From Aquanectria penicillioides (lineage: Eukaryota > Ascomycota > Sordariomycetes > Hypocreales > Nectriaceae): a stretch of DNA of 64,000 nt. The stretch covers positions 4,588,001-4,652,000 of the forward strand of contig PYIU01000003.1 in NCBI GenBank assembly GCA_003415625.1. Direction: 5' to 3'. A program made the translations under genes and the position numbers. A model generated the notes under the pieces. That model saw only the letters and a list, made by a program, of their open reading frames with translations, ran no database searches and had not been told where the DNA came from. Numbering within the stretch: position 1 is the first letter of the stretch; the number at the start of each line of letters is the position of its first letter. Positions 13,389 to 24,599 of this stretch are shown piece by piece.

Positions 13389-13501
13389 CACGGCCACGGC
13401 CACGGCCACGGCCACGGCTACGGCTACGGCCACGGCTACGGCTATGGCTATGGCTATGGCTATGGCCATGGCTATGGCTACGGCTACGGCTACGGCTACG
13501 A
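13389..13501. repeat. GGCYAY hexanucleotide array
   Basis: About 18 units of GGC-YAY (GGCCAC, GGCTAC, GGCTAT). The variants are grouped in blocks, as expected from local expansion. Read in one frame it gives a His-Gly/Tyr-Gly tail; in another it gives Ala-Thr/Ala-Met. Shorter relatives occur near 9937-9965 and 10338-10385. Confidence 0.9.
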
Positions 13502-14220
13502 CACGGCATAGGAAGAGTGAATAGGACTTGAAGTCAACTACCAACAACCAAGTAGCCAGCCAGCCAACCGGCCAACCAAACTAATTGACAAACGAGGAAG
13601 CAAGGAATTATGTATGTAATGGTGCCTGTGACTATTGTGCTATTCCACCCCTCAACTCCATCCTCGCTCTATAGCTACAAGCCATAGCCTCCATTATGTC
13701 AATGTTAGATGTTTGATGTTAGATCATGCTATGTCTATCACTACCCCCTCCCCTCCCCCGTCGCGAATGTCCTCACTTCACTTCGCTTTGCTTTGCTTTG
13801 CCTTGCCTAACATTCATTCCATAGCCCTGTTCTCCTTGGCATTGCCTCGTTTCTTTTTTATCTTGTCCTCTATTGCCTTGTCGTCTCTCCCAGTCAACCT
13901 TGTCCACGCCGACACGGCTCGTCCTTCTGATCCTGTGCCACCACTAAAGGCATAGATAGATAGGGTCGCCACTCCCGGCCGCCACCACCACCGCCTCACC
14001 ATGGTTTGCAGCCACGCCCCCCTCCCCCGTCTTTGTGAAAAGACGGGCTCCTTTCAACGGTCCCGTTGACGCTCCTTTTGGCGGGATGGATGCATCCTTC
14101 CCGAGCAGTTGCACAGCTACACAGGTCCTGTCTCATCTCAAATGATCCTCCCCGCACCACCTCGTGACTGACAGCTGTTCACCCAAGCAAGTGCCGTCCG
14201 TCATGCCTCATGGCTCCATT

Positions 14221-14261
14221 CTCCATGCTCCATGCTCCATGCTCCATGCTCCATGCTCCAT
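14221..14261. repeat. 7-nt direct repeat (CTCCATG)
   Basis: Nearly six consecutive copies of CTCCATG. There are no spacers, so this is a minisatellite and not a CRISPR array. Confidence 0.9.
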
Positions 14262-14478
14262 TTTATCCATCATCGTGCAGTTTGTTAGTTGCCAGTTCCC
14301 TGTCACAGTTCGCTCACGGACCACCACCCCCAAACCGCCAGCCCGGCTTGCCAGCATCACCCACCCATCCATCGCTCGCGCCCATCACCGTGACCATGGC
14401 TCATTCACTAAATTACCACCGCGAAGCAAAGCAACGTCATCCCCCATCATCGTACATTCATCCATCGGAAACCCCTCT

Positions 14479-14494
14479 CCCCCCCCCCCCCCCC
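14479..14494. repeat. poly-C run
   Basis: A homopolymer of about 16 C. Its exact length is likely unreliable in the assembly. Confidence 0.85.
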
Positions 14495-14828
14495 AAGCCC
14501 TCCACGCTCCGCCCTATTCCCACTTTTTTTTTAGAATACTTTTTTTTTTTTAATCTTTCATCATTTATTATTATCATTTATTTTAACTTTACGCCTTGCA
14601 GTTTCATCTGTACAACCTTGTTCTGCCCAAGGCTTTGTGTGCGCGTATCCAAAGTCCCGCACGTACATACATACATGCGTACATGCACCTAACATAGTGT
14701 CCAAATCTACACCAACTCTGTGCGTCCAGGGCGGTCGTTGAAAAAAGCAACTGGGATATAGCCTATCATTGCTCCTGAATTTTTTTTTTCTGGTCCCTAC
14801 GCCCAATAAGGCGTCTGTATACCCCTCA

Positions 14829-14830
<2 letters not shown>

Positions 14831-14878
<48 letters not shown>
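14831..14878. repeat. TC dinucleotide microsatellite
   Basis: An almost pure TC repeat of about 24 units with one G interruption. Confidence 0.9.
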
Positions 14879-15130
14879 CCTGCTGCACTCTCTCCACCAA
14901 CACACCACCCTCCAACGGTTGGTTGCTGCAGAGAACCATTACAACACAACCACAATCTATTTTTTCCTACCTATAATACTACAAAGATGGGATAGGACCG
15001 TAAAGTGAAGATCAGAAAATGAGTACTTTTGAAATGTAAGACATACGAGGTTATAACATGATAATTGCACGTTTGTTGGTGACTCCTCAATCCTCCTTCT
15101 CCTCCTCTACAGTTCAGCTCTTCTCACAAA

Positions 15131-15151
15131 CCCCCCCCCCCCCCCCCCCCC
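15131..15151. repeat. 21-nt poly-C run
   Basis: A homopolymer of 21 C, in non-coding DNA. Confidence 0.9.
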
Positions 15152-15786
15152 GCCCTCCCCAAAATACACCCTCTAGCCGGCCGGTTGAGACGAGGCTTAG
15201 CTGCCTTTGATATGGATATGGTCCTGCATCGCGATAAACGGCCGCTCGCTGGGGGCCCGCCCGCCACAGCCACGATGCCAACAACCCCACCCCCCCCCGT
15301 TGAACCCAAGGCCCAACCAACCCCCCTTGTAGTACAGCATAATTATACAACTCCTAGTACAGTAGGAAAAGCTCACGAGCTCAAGGTTCCCCCGGGCCCC
15401 ATCGCTTCTGTCAGACTCTTTTTCGCCTAGTTTCCAACCCAAATCCACACCAAGTTTCATACTCGTCCTTCATTCCCTACCGTTTCACGATACACTGCCC
15501 CCCCCCTCGAGTCCGTTATTAGCTAAGCCCCAGACACCGGCGGCGTCGTTCGTCGCCGCCCGGGCCCCAGTAATCGAAACCTCAGCTCAGCTCCGCTCCG
15601 CTGTCAGCTCGTCGACTCAGCCCTGCTCTCTTGTTTGATCCTTTTGAAGGCCATGACGGAACTGTTCGCCCGCAACCGCAGATACGGCCGCGCCTGCGAG
15701 CAGGAACCAAGGCTGGCCGAAATTGCCAGCCGTGAGACAATTAGACCAAGGCTCCACCATGCCAATTCAACGCGAAGCTACAAGGT

Positions 15787-15846
15787 GCTAGTTGCTGCTA
15801 GCTGATAGTTATCAACAACTATCAGCCAGTAGCCAATACTACTGGC
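15787..15846. repeat. three consecutive perfect inverted repeats (hairpins)
   Basis: GCTAG/CTAGC arms at 15787-15802, GCTGATAGTT/AACTATCAGC arms at 15801-15826 and GCCAGTAG/CTACTGGC arms at 15825-15846. Each has a 6-nt loop, and neighbours share a 2-nt overlap. It lies 3' of RPB1, about 0.6 kb past the stop codon. Confidence 0.75.
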
Positions 15847-16174
15847 TGGGCTTCACATCCCAAGAGGCACAAATAGTTAGAATCAAACAGTCACCATTGT
15901 GTAGATACGCTCAGTTCAGCAAAATAGGCCAATCCATTCCAAGTTCTGCAAAGCTACTGCTCGTTTCCCATCTCTCTTTTTGCCTGCAGTCTTGATTCCA
16001 ATCTGGATCATCATCCTATATGTCATTGCACTCCTCAATCTCACTGCTCTCTTCACCAACCTCATCGATATTGTACATGTCAGCTATTACAATGCGCCGT
16101 CCCCTTAGAGTCCTCGTTCTGCTTTGCCCTCCAGATCCCTTGGACTTTCTGTAGAATGGCCCAATCTTCTTTCC

Positions 16175-16210
16175 TCTTCTTCTTCTTCTTCTTCTTCTTC
16201 TTCTTCTTTT
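16175..16210. repeat. TTC trinucleotide microsatellite
   Basis: About 11 TTC units followed by T and G runs. It lies in the 3' flank of RPB1. Confidence 0.9.
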
Positions 16211-16457
16211 TGGGGGGGTTTTTTTTGTGCGTTTTGGGCTTTTTCCTTTGTGCCAACCTCTTTTTCGGGTCTATAATGCTCGATTCAACCCCAACCGAAA
16301 GTGAAATAAAAAAAAACATGAAAACGAATGACAACCTGTGTCACATATGCATTATTCAATCAAAATTAATCATTGGCTGGCGAATTAGGAGAACTATTAT
16401 GACGCGTATGTTAGTTGTCGTATTCAGGAGACGCCACCCATTAGTTGATTCTACTCA

Positions 16458-19400
16458 CTATTGGTTTCCAGACGTTCCCGGACCAGGGGTCCGAGGAGAG
16501 AAAGAAGGCGACGTGGGTGAGTAGCTCGGGCTGGTTGGCGAGTGCTGCGCACCAGGGCTCCTCTGGAAGCTTGGGCTAGTGGGAGAATAGGCTTCAGGGG
16601 ACGTTGGAGACCAAGTTGGAGATGCCGGAGAATAGGAAGGCGAGGTAGGTCCGCCTGCGTGGAGGTTCGGCGAGGCAGGGCTGTAGTTGGGGCTCGCTGG
16701 AGAGTAGCTAGGAGACGTGGGCGAGTTGAACTGGGCAGGTGACGTCGGAGAGTAGTGGCGGGGCGACGAAGGCGACGCGGGCGAGTAGCTTGGCGATGTC
16801 GGGCTGTAGTTGGGAGAAGCCGGGCTTGTAGGCCGCAACATCGGCGACGTGGGTGAGAATGACGGAGACGAAGGGCTGAACGAGGGCGACGTGGCATATC
16901 TGCCAATTCCGCCGTCGATGAGAGGCGAAGTAGGAGAGTAGCCAGCGTTGGGCGATGTTGGAGAGTATCCTCCCATGCCAGAGCTGAAGGGAGAAGTGGG
17001 AGAGGTGTTGAATGGGCTCGTCGCACCACGCATCGGGTTGTACGGGCTCATAGAACCAACTCCACCGAAACCTCCGCCACCGTACTCCGTTCCAAATCCA
17101 GCCGGGGTATCAGATCCCGCACCCTGGATGGGTGAGAAGTTACCAGCCGCAGGCGAGCTCATGCTAAGGTAGCCCGAGTCTGCCATGGGTGATCCGGTAT
17201 CGTAGGGAGTAGCAGCGCCTTCACCCTGGGCGTCCTTGACCGGCATGCCAGGCATGAGACCCATGCGGGAGTTGTCAGAGATGACAGTCTCGAGCATCTT
17301 GGGGTCTAGCAGGACATCAAAGTTACCAGTACCCATAGGGGCCATCTGGCCAAGCATGACATTCTCAGAGATACCTCGGCAGTCATCAAGCTCGCCAGTT
17401 GCCGCGGCTTCAAGCAGAATCTCCACCGTTTCCTCGAACGAACAACGCATCAGAGCACCAGTGTCAGCACGGTTGATACCGTGTCGCGTCACAGCCGAAA
17501 TGGTACCACGGTATGTCATTACATCAACGAGCAGCGCGATGTGACGATGGTTGACGTAAGAACCATCAAAGGCCAACACGTTGGTCAACTCCTTCACGAG
17601 GGCGGAACGAGCAGCTTCAATACCAAACACCTCAATGATCTGGTACAAGTCGTTGGTGTAGGTTCGGGTGGTGTCGACGCCATCAACAGCCAAGACCTCA
17701 CGCAGAGCGGAACCGCTAGTATCCAGGTACCACTGTGTGCATCGCGGGTCATCCTTGATGGCAAGTAGGGCGCCGTCGGGGCTTTCAACCAGTCGATTAC
17801 CCTTGGTCAAGAAAGCTCGCTCGACTCCAGGAACACCGCGCAGGGTCAGAGTGTCCAAGAGATGGGCCTCGAGACGCTTCAGCATGACGTCGTCCTCGAT
17901 CTTGCCCTCAGCATCTTCCTCCTTGTCGCCCTTGACAATGGTTCGAACTCGAATTACTTGCTCATCAGCGTTGTTGTCGCTGAAAATGACGGCCAAGTCA
18001 GTAGGATATTCCTCCTTGATGCGTTGAGCAACATCATCAATCTTGATTTCCTTATCAAGCATCTTTTGGCGATCGAGGGTGATACGCAGGAGCCACCTTG
18101 ACTGTCGGCCATCGATGTCTTGGGAATCATCAGGAATCAAGAAGTATGATTCGACCATGTCCACATCCTCAGGGATGGTTGTGCCTTGAATGTCAGGATC
18201 GTAGTAGATCTCGGTGACAGCGGTGACAGACCGCAGGTTGGTGTATTCGACCAAACTACGCAGTTTCTTCGCCTGCTCCTGCTTGGCAAGATGTTCATTC
18301 AGATACACAGCCATGCTAGGGGTCTTGATGTTCTTAGCCAAGTTCAGAATTTCCTTGAGACGAGGCACACCCAATGTGACGTTCTTGGAAGACACACCAG
18401 CAAAGTGGAAGGTGTTCAGCGTCATCTGAGTGGCAGGTTCTCCAATAGACTGGGCTGCCAAGACACCAACCATTTCACCAGGGCTAACGAAAGCACGGTC
18501 CCATCTGTTGAGAAGCTCGCCCACAATGTGATCAAAGGCAAGCTTGTTGAGGCGGTGCTCCTTGACCATCTCCTTGAACGCAAGTCGAGAACGAACGAGA
18601 GCCTTGAAGAGAATCGAGGCGCTCTTATCCGCTTCCAGAGAGATAGGATCAGTACCACGAACAACCCTCATCTTGCTGAGCATGTCCTGAACAGCGACAA
18701 TGACATCGGATGGTCGCAGGTTACTGCGATCGTTGGCCTTGACATTGAAAACACGCTTGGCTGACTCTACGATGCGGCCGATATTCAGAGGCAATTGCAT
18801 CATCTCCTCGTCCATCTTAGCCTTGTTGATCTTTCGAACAGCCACGCGGTCTCGCAGCAAGGCGTCCCATTCAGCGTCGAGGAGAGCCATAGAAGGCTTA
18901 TCTCCGGTCAGTTCATTTCCGTACTCGTAGTCATTCTTGAACCACTCTGGGGGGTTGGCAAGATCCAGTCGGTACTTCTTCTCGAACGCGGCATCCGACA
19001 TGTTGAGAATACCAAGCTTCTGCTTTTCGATGCACATAGCATCAAGACCATCTTCGCCGTAGAGGAACTGAATGACATCACCCAACGAGTTGCGCACCGT
19101 ACCATCATATCGAGCACTCAAATCTTCAAGAGCCTTGACCAGTCGACGCTGGATGTAACCAGTTTCAGCAGTCTTGACAGCTGTATCAATCAGACCCTCT
19201 CGACCAGCCATGGCGTGGAAGAAAAACTCAGATGGAGTGAGACCACGAAGGTAAGAGTTCTCGACGAAACCACGGGCCTCGGGAGAGTAATCATCCTTGG
19301 TAAAGTGGGGGAGCGTGCGGTACTTGAATCCGAAGGGGATACGCTTACCCTCAACAATCTGCTGGCCGACCAGAGCAGTCATCTGCGAGATATTGATGGA

Positions 19401-21764
19401 CGAACCCTTGGAACCGGAAGATGCCATGGTAACAGCGTTGTTGGAATCCTTCAAACTCTTCTGGGTAGTCGTACCGGCCTTGTCACGAGCCTGGTTGAGG
19501 GCCATGGAGACCTTGTTCTCGAAAGTGGCTCGGACGTTCATACCGGGGAGGGCTTCCAGCTCATTCGCAGTGGCCATTGCAGTCAACCTTGCGACCTCCG
19601 CCTTCTCCTCATCGATATGCACCTGAACCTTTTCAATGGTGGCCTTATCGGGAATGGTATCACCGATACCGATACTATGGCCCTCCTGCAAGAGCCAATA
19701 TGTCACGACTTGCTGGACACCATTGAGGAATGCCATGGCTCCTTCGGGTCCGAGCTCATTGTAGCTAACGTGGACAATACCTCCAGCAGCAGCACCGACA
19801 AACTTCTTGGTGAGAAGACCAAACATGAGCTGACCTGCCTGGATCAGCAAACCCTCGTCCTTAAGAGGGTTGGCTTCCTTGCTATCTGGGACGTTATGCA
19901 AGCTAACTTCACTCGGAATGACCATGCTAATGAGTTGCTTGCCAGTCCAACGAGGTCGGGGCTTCAGAATAGCTGGCTGGGGAATGATACCATCCCAGTT
20001 AGGAACCCAGAGCATGAGGTTCATGATCTGTTTCTTGTCGAGGAAGCTATCTCGTCGGCAGAGCTTGTAAACACCAGCCAGAGAGTCCTGTACGATACCC
20101 ATGAGAGGACCGTTCTTCTGGGGCGAGACGATGTTTAAGGGCACGAGGCACAGCTCTTTGACTTCAGCACGAGTCTCCTCGCTCTGAGGCACGTGAAGGT
20201 TCATCTCGTCACCATCGAAATCAGCGTTGTAGGGAGATGTGACCGAGAGGTTAAGACGGAAAGTAGAATATGGCATGACACGGACACGATGACCCATCAT
20301 AGACTCTTTGTGCAGTGAGGGCTGACGGTTGAAAATGATGTAGTCACCATCCATCAGATGACGCTCAACTTTCCATCCATATTCCAGGGAAATCTGGGCA
20401 GCACGGCGATGATGCCGAAGATCGATTCGAGTACCATCAGACCGGATGACATACTTGGCACCCGGGTGCTCGTTTGGTCCATTCTCAACAAGCTGGTGCA
20501 GCTTGCTGATGTTGTATGGCGTCACAGTCTCCGGGTAGGTCAGTGTCCGAGCAATGCTGCGAGGAACACCGACTTCGTGGAGGGAAAGGTTGGCGTCACC
20601 AGTGATGACAGTACGAGCCGAAAAATCGACACGCTTTCCCATCAGGTTACCTCGAAGACGACCTTCTTTACCCTTGAGACGGGCTCGGATAGCCTTGACA
20701 GGACGTCCACTCTTCTGCAGAGCACGCGGCTGACCCGCAATGTCGTTGTCCATGTATGTGGCCACATGGTACTGAAGCAACTCCTCAAAGTCTCTAGCAA
20801 TGTGTGCAGGAGATCCTTCACGGATGGCCTGCTTGACGTTGCCGTTGGCACGGATAATATCACCAAGCTTGTAGGTCAAATCATCTTCATTGCGCATGCC
20901 AGTCCCGGTACCGTCCATGGAAATACTGGGTCGGACTGGGGGTGGCGGCACTGGAAGCACGGTAAGGATCATCCACTCAGGACGAGCGTAGTCAGAGTTA
21001 AGACCCATATTAACCAGGTCTTCCTCGGAAATTCGTCGCAGGATGTTGTGAGCCATCTCGGGAGTGATGGGGGTTGTCTCTCGTCGCTTGGCGCCGTCCT
21101 CCTGGGCGACGTCGAAGGCTGCCTTGAGTTGCAGAGCTGCTTGTCGGACGTTGGGCTGCACGTTACCGCAGCCGCCGTGGTTCTCAACCTGGGCAGGCTT
21201 CATTCCTGGAGCGTACTCCTCTTCCTTCTTGTTCTCGTTCCTGTCCTCGTTCTCGCATCTGCGCTTCTTCTTGCAGACTTCCCAGACGCGGTTGAAACGG
21301 ACTTTGGGATCTCGGGTACCAATGGCAGCTGCGAATTCGGGATCGCTCTGAGAATACGAGGTTAGCATCCAATAGGCCATAGAGCTTCATGGAGTAAGTA
21401 GACCAACTTTATCGGCCAAAACCTTGCTGCAGTTGTGGCAGACGATCTCCAAAATCTTCTTGACCTTCTTGATGAAACCGGGGTGATACACGGGTTTCGC
21501 GAGCTCAATGTGGCCAAAGTGGCCGGGACACTCGCCCATTGCCTGCGTGCATGTCTTGCATCTGAACTGTCGGTCGATCGAGCCTAGAAGGGGGTCGTTG
21601 AGGCCACCATCGCGTGGCTTGGTTTTGTTCTCTTCCATCGTTTCGGGGTAGAGAATGTGGCAGACACTCATGTTCTTGATCTCCTCGGGGGACATCAAGC
21701 CGAACTGAATCTCTTCCACTGTTTTGAGCGGAGCGCTCGAGTGGGTGAAGTAGAGGTTCGCCAT
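16458..21764 (-). CDS. RPB1: DNA-directed RNA polymerase II largest subunit
   Basis: This is the catalytic subunit of nuclear RNA polymerase II, which makes mRNA. Exon 1 is 21408-21764 and exon 2 is 16458-21347; together they encode 1748 residues, the usual fungal size. The N-terminal zinc clamp is visible (CKTC...CPGHFGH and CHNC). The Mg-binding active-site motif NADFDGDEM lies at residues 493-501, and the [10 protein letters not shown] and [16 protein letters not shown] (bridge/trigger region) signatures are intact. From about residue 1560 the C-terminal domain consists of heptads related to YSPTSPS, many degenerate, as in other filamentous ascomycetes. The single 60-nt intron (21348-21407) splits LADK from SDPEF; its donor GTTGGT is weaker than others here, but a GCTAAC branch site and CAG acceptor are present. 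The start ATG at 21764 begins [14 protein letters not shown]. Large antisense ORFs inside it are codon-bias shadows. Confidence 0.98.
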
Positions 21765-22790
21765 GGTGGCGGTTGGTGGTAAATCTGACGTGAAGGTGAA
21801 AAAAGGAGCGAAAAGTGAGTGCGGAGGTCTATACGCGCGCCAACACGCAGCGTAGCGCGAAAAGTCGAAAAAAACGTGACAAAAAAGCGATGAAGCCGAT
21901 TATCTATCGCGAAGAGTCGCTAAACTGATGGCAAATGCCGTCAAACGTGAATGATGGATGGCGCTGAACGGCAACGCCTGTCCTGGCCAACGGCCCAGGA
22001 GAACCTCAGGCTGGTCTCCCCCGTCGCCGCCACCTCGAAAGTCGCGAAAGATCGAAAGTCGCGCGGGACGCTCGTCGTCGGTCGGTCGGGGATGTGCTTC
22101 GAGACGTTGCGCGCGATGCCCGACGCGCGTGGTGATGACTTTGAGCGGAGGGCAAAGTTTTGTCGTGGTTGAGGCGAGAAGGTCGGAGGAAGCCTGAAAG
22201 AATCTGGACTTGAGGCGGCTGGCGGACACGGCGATGGGGCTAAACCCTTTTGGGGTTGCCAGACCTCCCTGGAGCTACAGGAGTGTTGCCTCAGGCAATA
22301 ACAGCTGCAAGTAGTCGTGACTTCTGCGCCACGCTCTCGCGTGCTGACTAAATCTGTTCGCGAGACGGCTCCTGCGCGGAATAGCCGGCGATATCGCGTC
22401 TGTTATTTTGTCTGGTCCCGGTCGTTATCACGTGAGCAGGTACCACTACTTTCTAATCTCCCAGTGGCTGGCAGCCTGAACACGCCGATGAGTCAAATCC
22501 TGACGCCTCCAGGCAATGCCAACCTGGGTGCCAATGGATTTCATGCTCATTTGACCCTTGTGCGGCCATACACGGAGCAACGATTGCGGACGAAACAATT
22601 GCGCTTTGTCGCATCGCATCGCGACTCCTTTTTTCTTTTTCCCATTCATCATGCTCAGAGCGGCCACGTCAGAATACGTGCCTGGCACCTCTGCGACGCT
22701 AACTAGCTAAAATAGCTCCTTTCAGCTTAACCCCCGACGAGCTGCGACGGCCCGTCCTTGTTCGCCGGTTCCATCAATGCGCATCAAGTT
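21765..22790. other. RPB1 promoter region / SWD1 3' flank
   Basis: About 1 kb without a supported gene between the RPB1 start and the SWD1 stop, both on the minus strand. It should hold the RPB1 promoter and the SWD1 terminator. I see no clear TATA box close to the RPB1 ATG. Confidence 0.5.
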
Positions 22791-24240
22791 CTATCGCTTT
22801 CTACTCCTAGTGCCCTTGCCCTTCTTCGCCGCCACCTTTTCGACCACTTCGTCCAAATCGTCCTGGCCTTCTCCAGGACTCCTACGTCGCATGGTTCCAG
22901 TAGACACCGCGATAAACTCGTCCTCGCTATCGCTCTCGCCAAGATTGAACAGGATCGGCATCTGGAAGCCATCCCCGTCATCCATCGCTTTGGATGGCTC
23001 GAGTGTCAGCACATCAACGTCCTCATCTTCCGCGTCGAGTCGCCGCCTGTGAATCTCTTCTTGCGCATAGATATCAAACTCGTCTTCCCGCTCGATGTAC
23101 TCGACGTTCTCCTCGACCTCTGCGAAGTCAGGCGCCAGCGCTGACCATTTCTGGGGGCTGGTCACAGACCATATGTATATTCGGCCTGTTTCCAAACCAC
23201 ACTCTGCCAACAACGTGCGTGTCGGGTGCCAGTCTACAACACCGTGCTCTTCCTTTGGCTCCTTTAGGATGCGGACTAAACTGCCATGTTTACTCTCCCA
23301 GACGTATATCTCGTGATTATTATACGTCGAAGCTGCCACGTACTCCCCGGTTGAGCTGAATGTGACGTGGTTCCAGGACAACTTGTTAACAACGTCCTGG
23401 AATTTGTTCTCCAGTGGTAATTGTAAAGTATCCAAATCGAGATCCTCGGCCGACAAATTTGGTATTCGAAACGACCGAATGATGCGGTCTTGCGAGTTCA
23501 CGAGCAACTCTCGGCCAGATTGTGTAGTTCGCATCGTAGTGATGACTCCCGAGCAAACCTTTTCTGAATAGATGATCTCGTAGGACTTGGCGTCAATGAC
23601 ATTGACACGGCCCTTATTGGTCCCCGCCAGAATGTGATCTCCAGTGATGGCCCAGATGACATAGGTTGTCATTTGCTTAGCATCCTCCTTCGCCTGCTTC
23701 TCTTTCAATGCTGCGTCGACATTCGTATTTGATCGTTTCGGCGCCGAGGGGAGGATATGCTTTACATCAACCGGTTCGGTCATGTCAACGAGGACGGGTT
23801 GCTCCTCGAAGAGCGCAGCGACGAATCGGAAGCTATCATGCATTAGCACTCGCGGTCACGACACCGCCATATCCAACTCACTGGTCCCATGGGTGAAGCT
23901 CAGCCATGTACGCCGGGGCGCGAAACCGCACCTCGCGCAGCCTTTTGCCGTCCTGGAGATCCCAAAGGATGGCCTTCCAGCCCTGGCACGTCGAGAGCAG
24001 GTATTGCCCGCATCTTGACCAGCTCAGAAACGTAATGCTTTTGTTATGACCTCTGAGTTTCCGCGCGACCCCCATCGTCTCCAGATCCCACACCACAACA
24101 GTTCCATCGACTCGGCCGGAGGCGAGGTAATCGCCCTTGCGATTGAATCTCAGCATGGTCGCATGCCCGGATCGGATAGTATTTGTGATGACCTCGGGGT
24201 AGTCCTGAAGCAGGTAATCGTCCGACAGCAAAAGATTCAT
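22791..24240 (-). CDS. SWD1: COMPASS complex WD40 subunit Swd1/RbBP5
   Basis: Swd1 (RbBP5 in animals) is a core subunit of the Set1/COMPASS histone H3 lysine 4 methyltransferase complex in the nucleus. Exon 1 is 23882-24240 and exon 2 is 22791-23832, joined over a 49-nt intron as ...HPWD-H-FRFVAALFEEQPVLVDM; the product is 466 residues. WD40-type blades are visible at the N-terminus (GRVDGTVVVWDLETMG and the block ending in ILWDLQDG) and again around ITGDHILAGTNKGRVNVID and EIYVWESKHGSLVRIL. The stretch MNLLLSDDYLLQDYPEVI and the AFEV-like acidic hinge (DFAEVEENVEYIEREDEFD) are typical of the family. The C-terminus is basic (KKGKGTRSRKR). It is divergently arranged with THG1 over about 360 bp. 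Confidence 0.93.
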
Positions 24241-24599
24241 GATGGCGACTGCGCGACGCTCTGCCGTGATGTCGAAATTTAGCGGTCAGGATTGTCGCGA
24301 TCCATGGAGGATGGAGGGGGATGCGGCAGAACTCCAAAAATGCCGGCCTCAGCCGCGTTGGAGACGGAAGTTTGATCTGCAAGGCTGAGCTTCGCCCAAA
24401 TGGGCGGCTCCGTCAACACGCCCTGGGGTGAAGTTAGGCGCTCGTCTTGGCCCAAGCGCTTGTTCTCATGCTCCGTCGGCCGAGAGCTGCACTAACAATT
24501 CTCACTACTGCCCCTCTACATCTCAAACAGAGTGGCACAACTCTCCCCACGCAAACTCCCATTTTCCACCGCTGGACTACCACGTCCCGAACTGCAAAG
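24241..24599. promoter_or_regulatory. shared SWD1/THG1 divergent promoter
   Basis: 359 bp between two start codons pointing away from each other. No gene lies within it, and no clear TATA box was seen. Confidence 0.55.

Larger units (their letters stand above)
8914..16457. other. gene-poor intergenic region, repeats and polypyrimidine/polypurine tracts
   Basis: I see no supported gene between the small Cys-rich ORF and the 3' end of RPB1. Long pyrimidine tracts (about 9275-9380, 9660-9790, 11900-12100), a 91-nt purine run (10905-10995), many microsatellites, poly-C runs and a set of adjacent hairpins (15787-15846) account for most of the structure. The open frames here are by-products of these skewed tracts. 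Confidence 0.55.

Noticed and set aside
14221..14261. Regular 7-nt repeat as a possible CRISPR-like array
   Set aside because: There are no spacers, the host is a eukaryote, and the units are directly adjacent.
18795..20138. 447-codon open frame on the plus strand, antisense to RPB1, and a 335-codon one at 20358-21365
   Set aside because: They mirror the strongly biased codons of RPB1 and have no domain or independent start context. RPB1 is unquestionable on the other strand.
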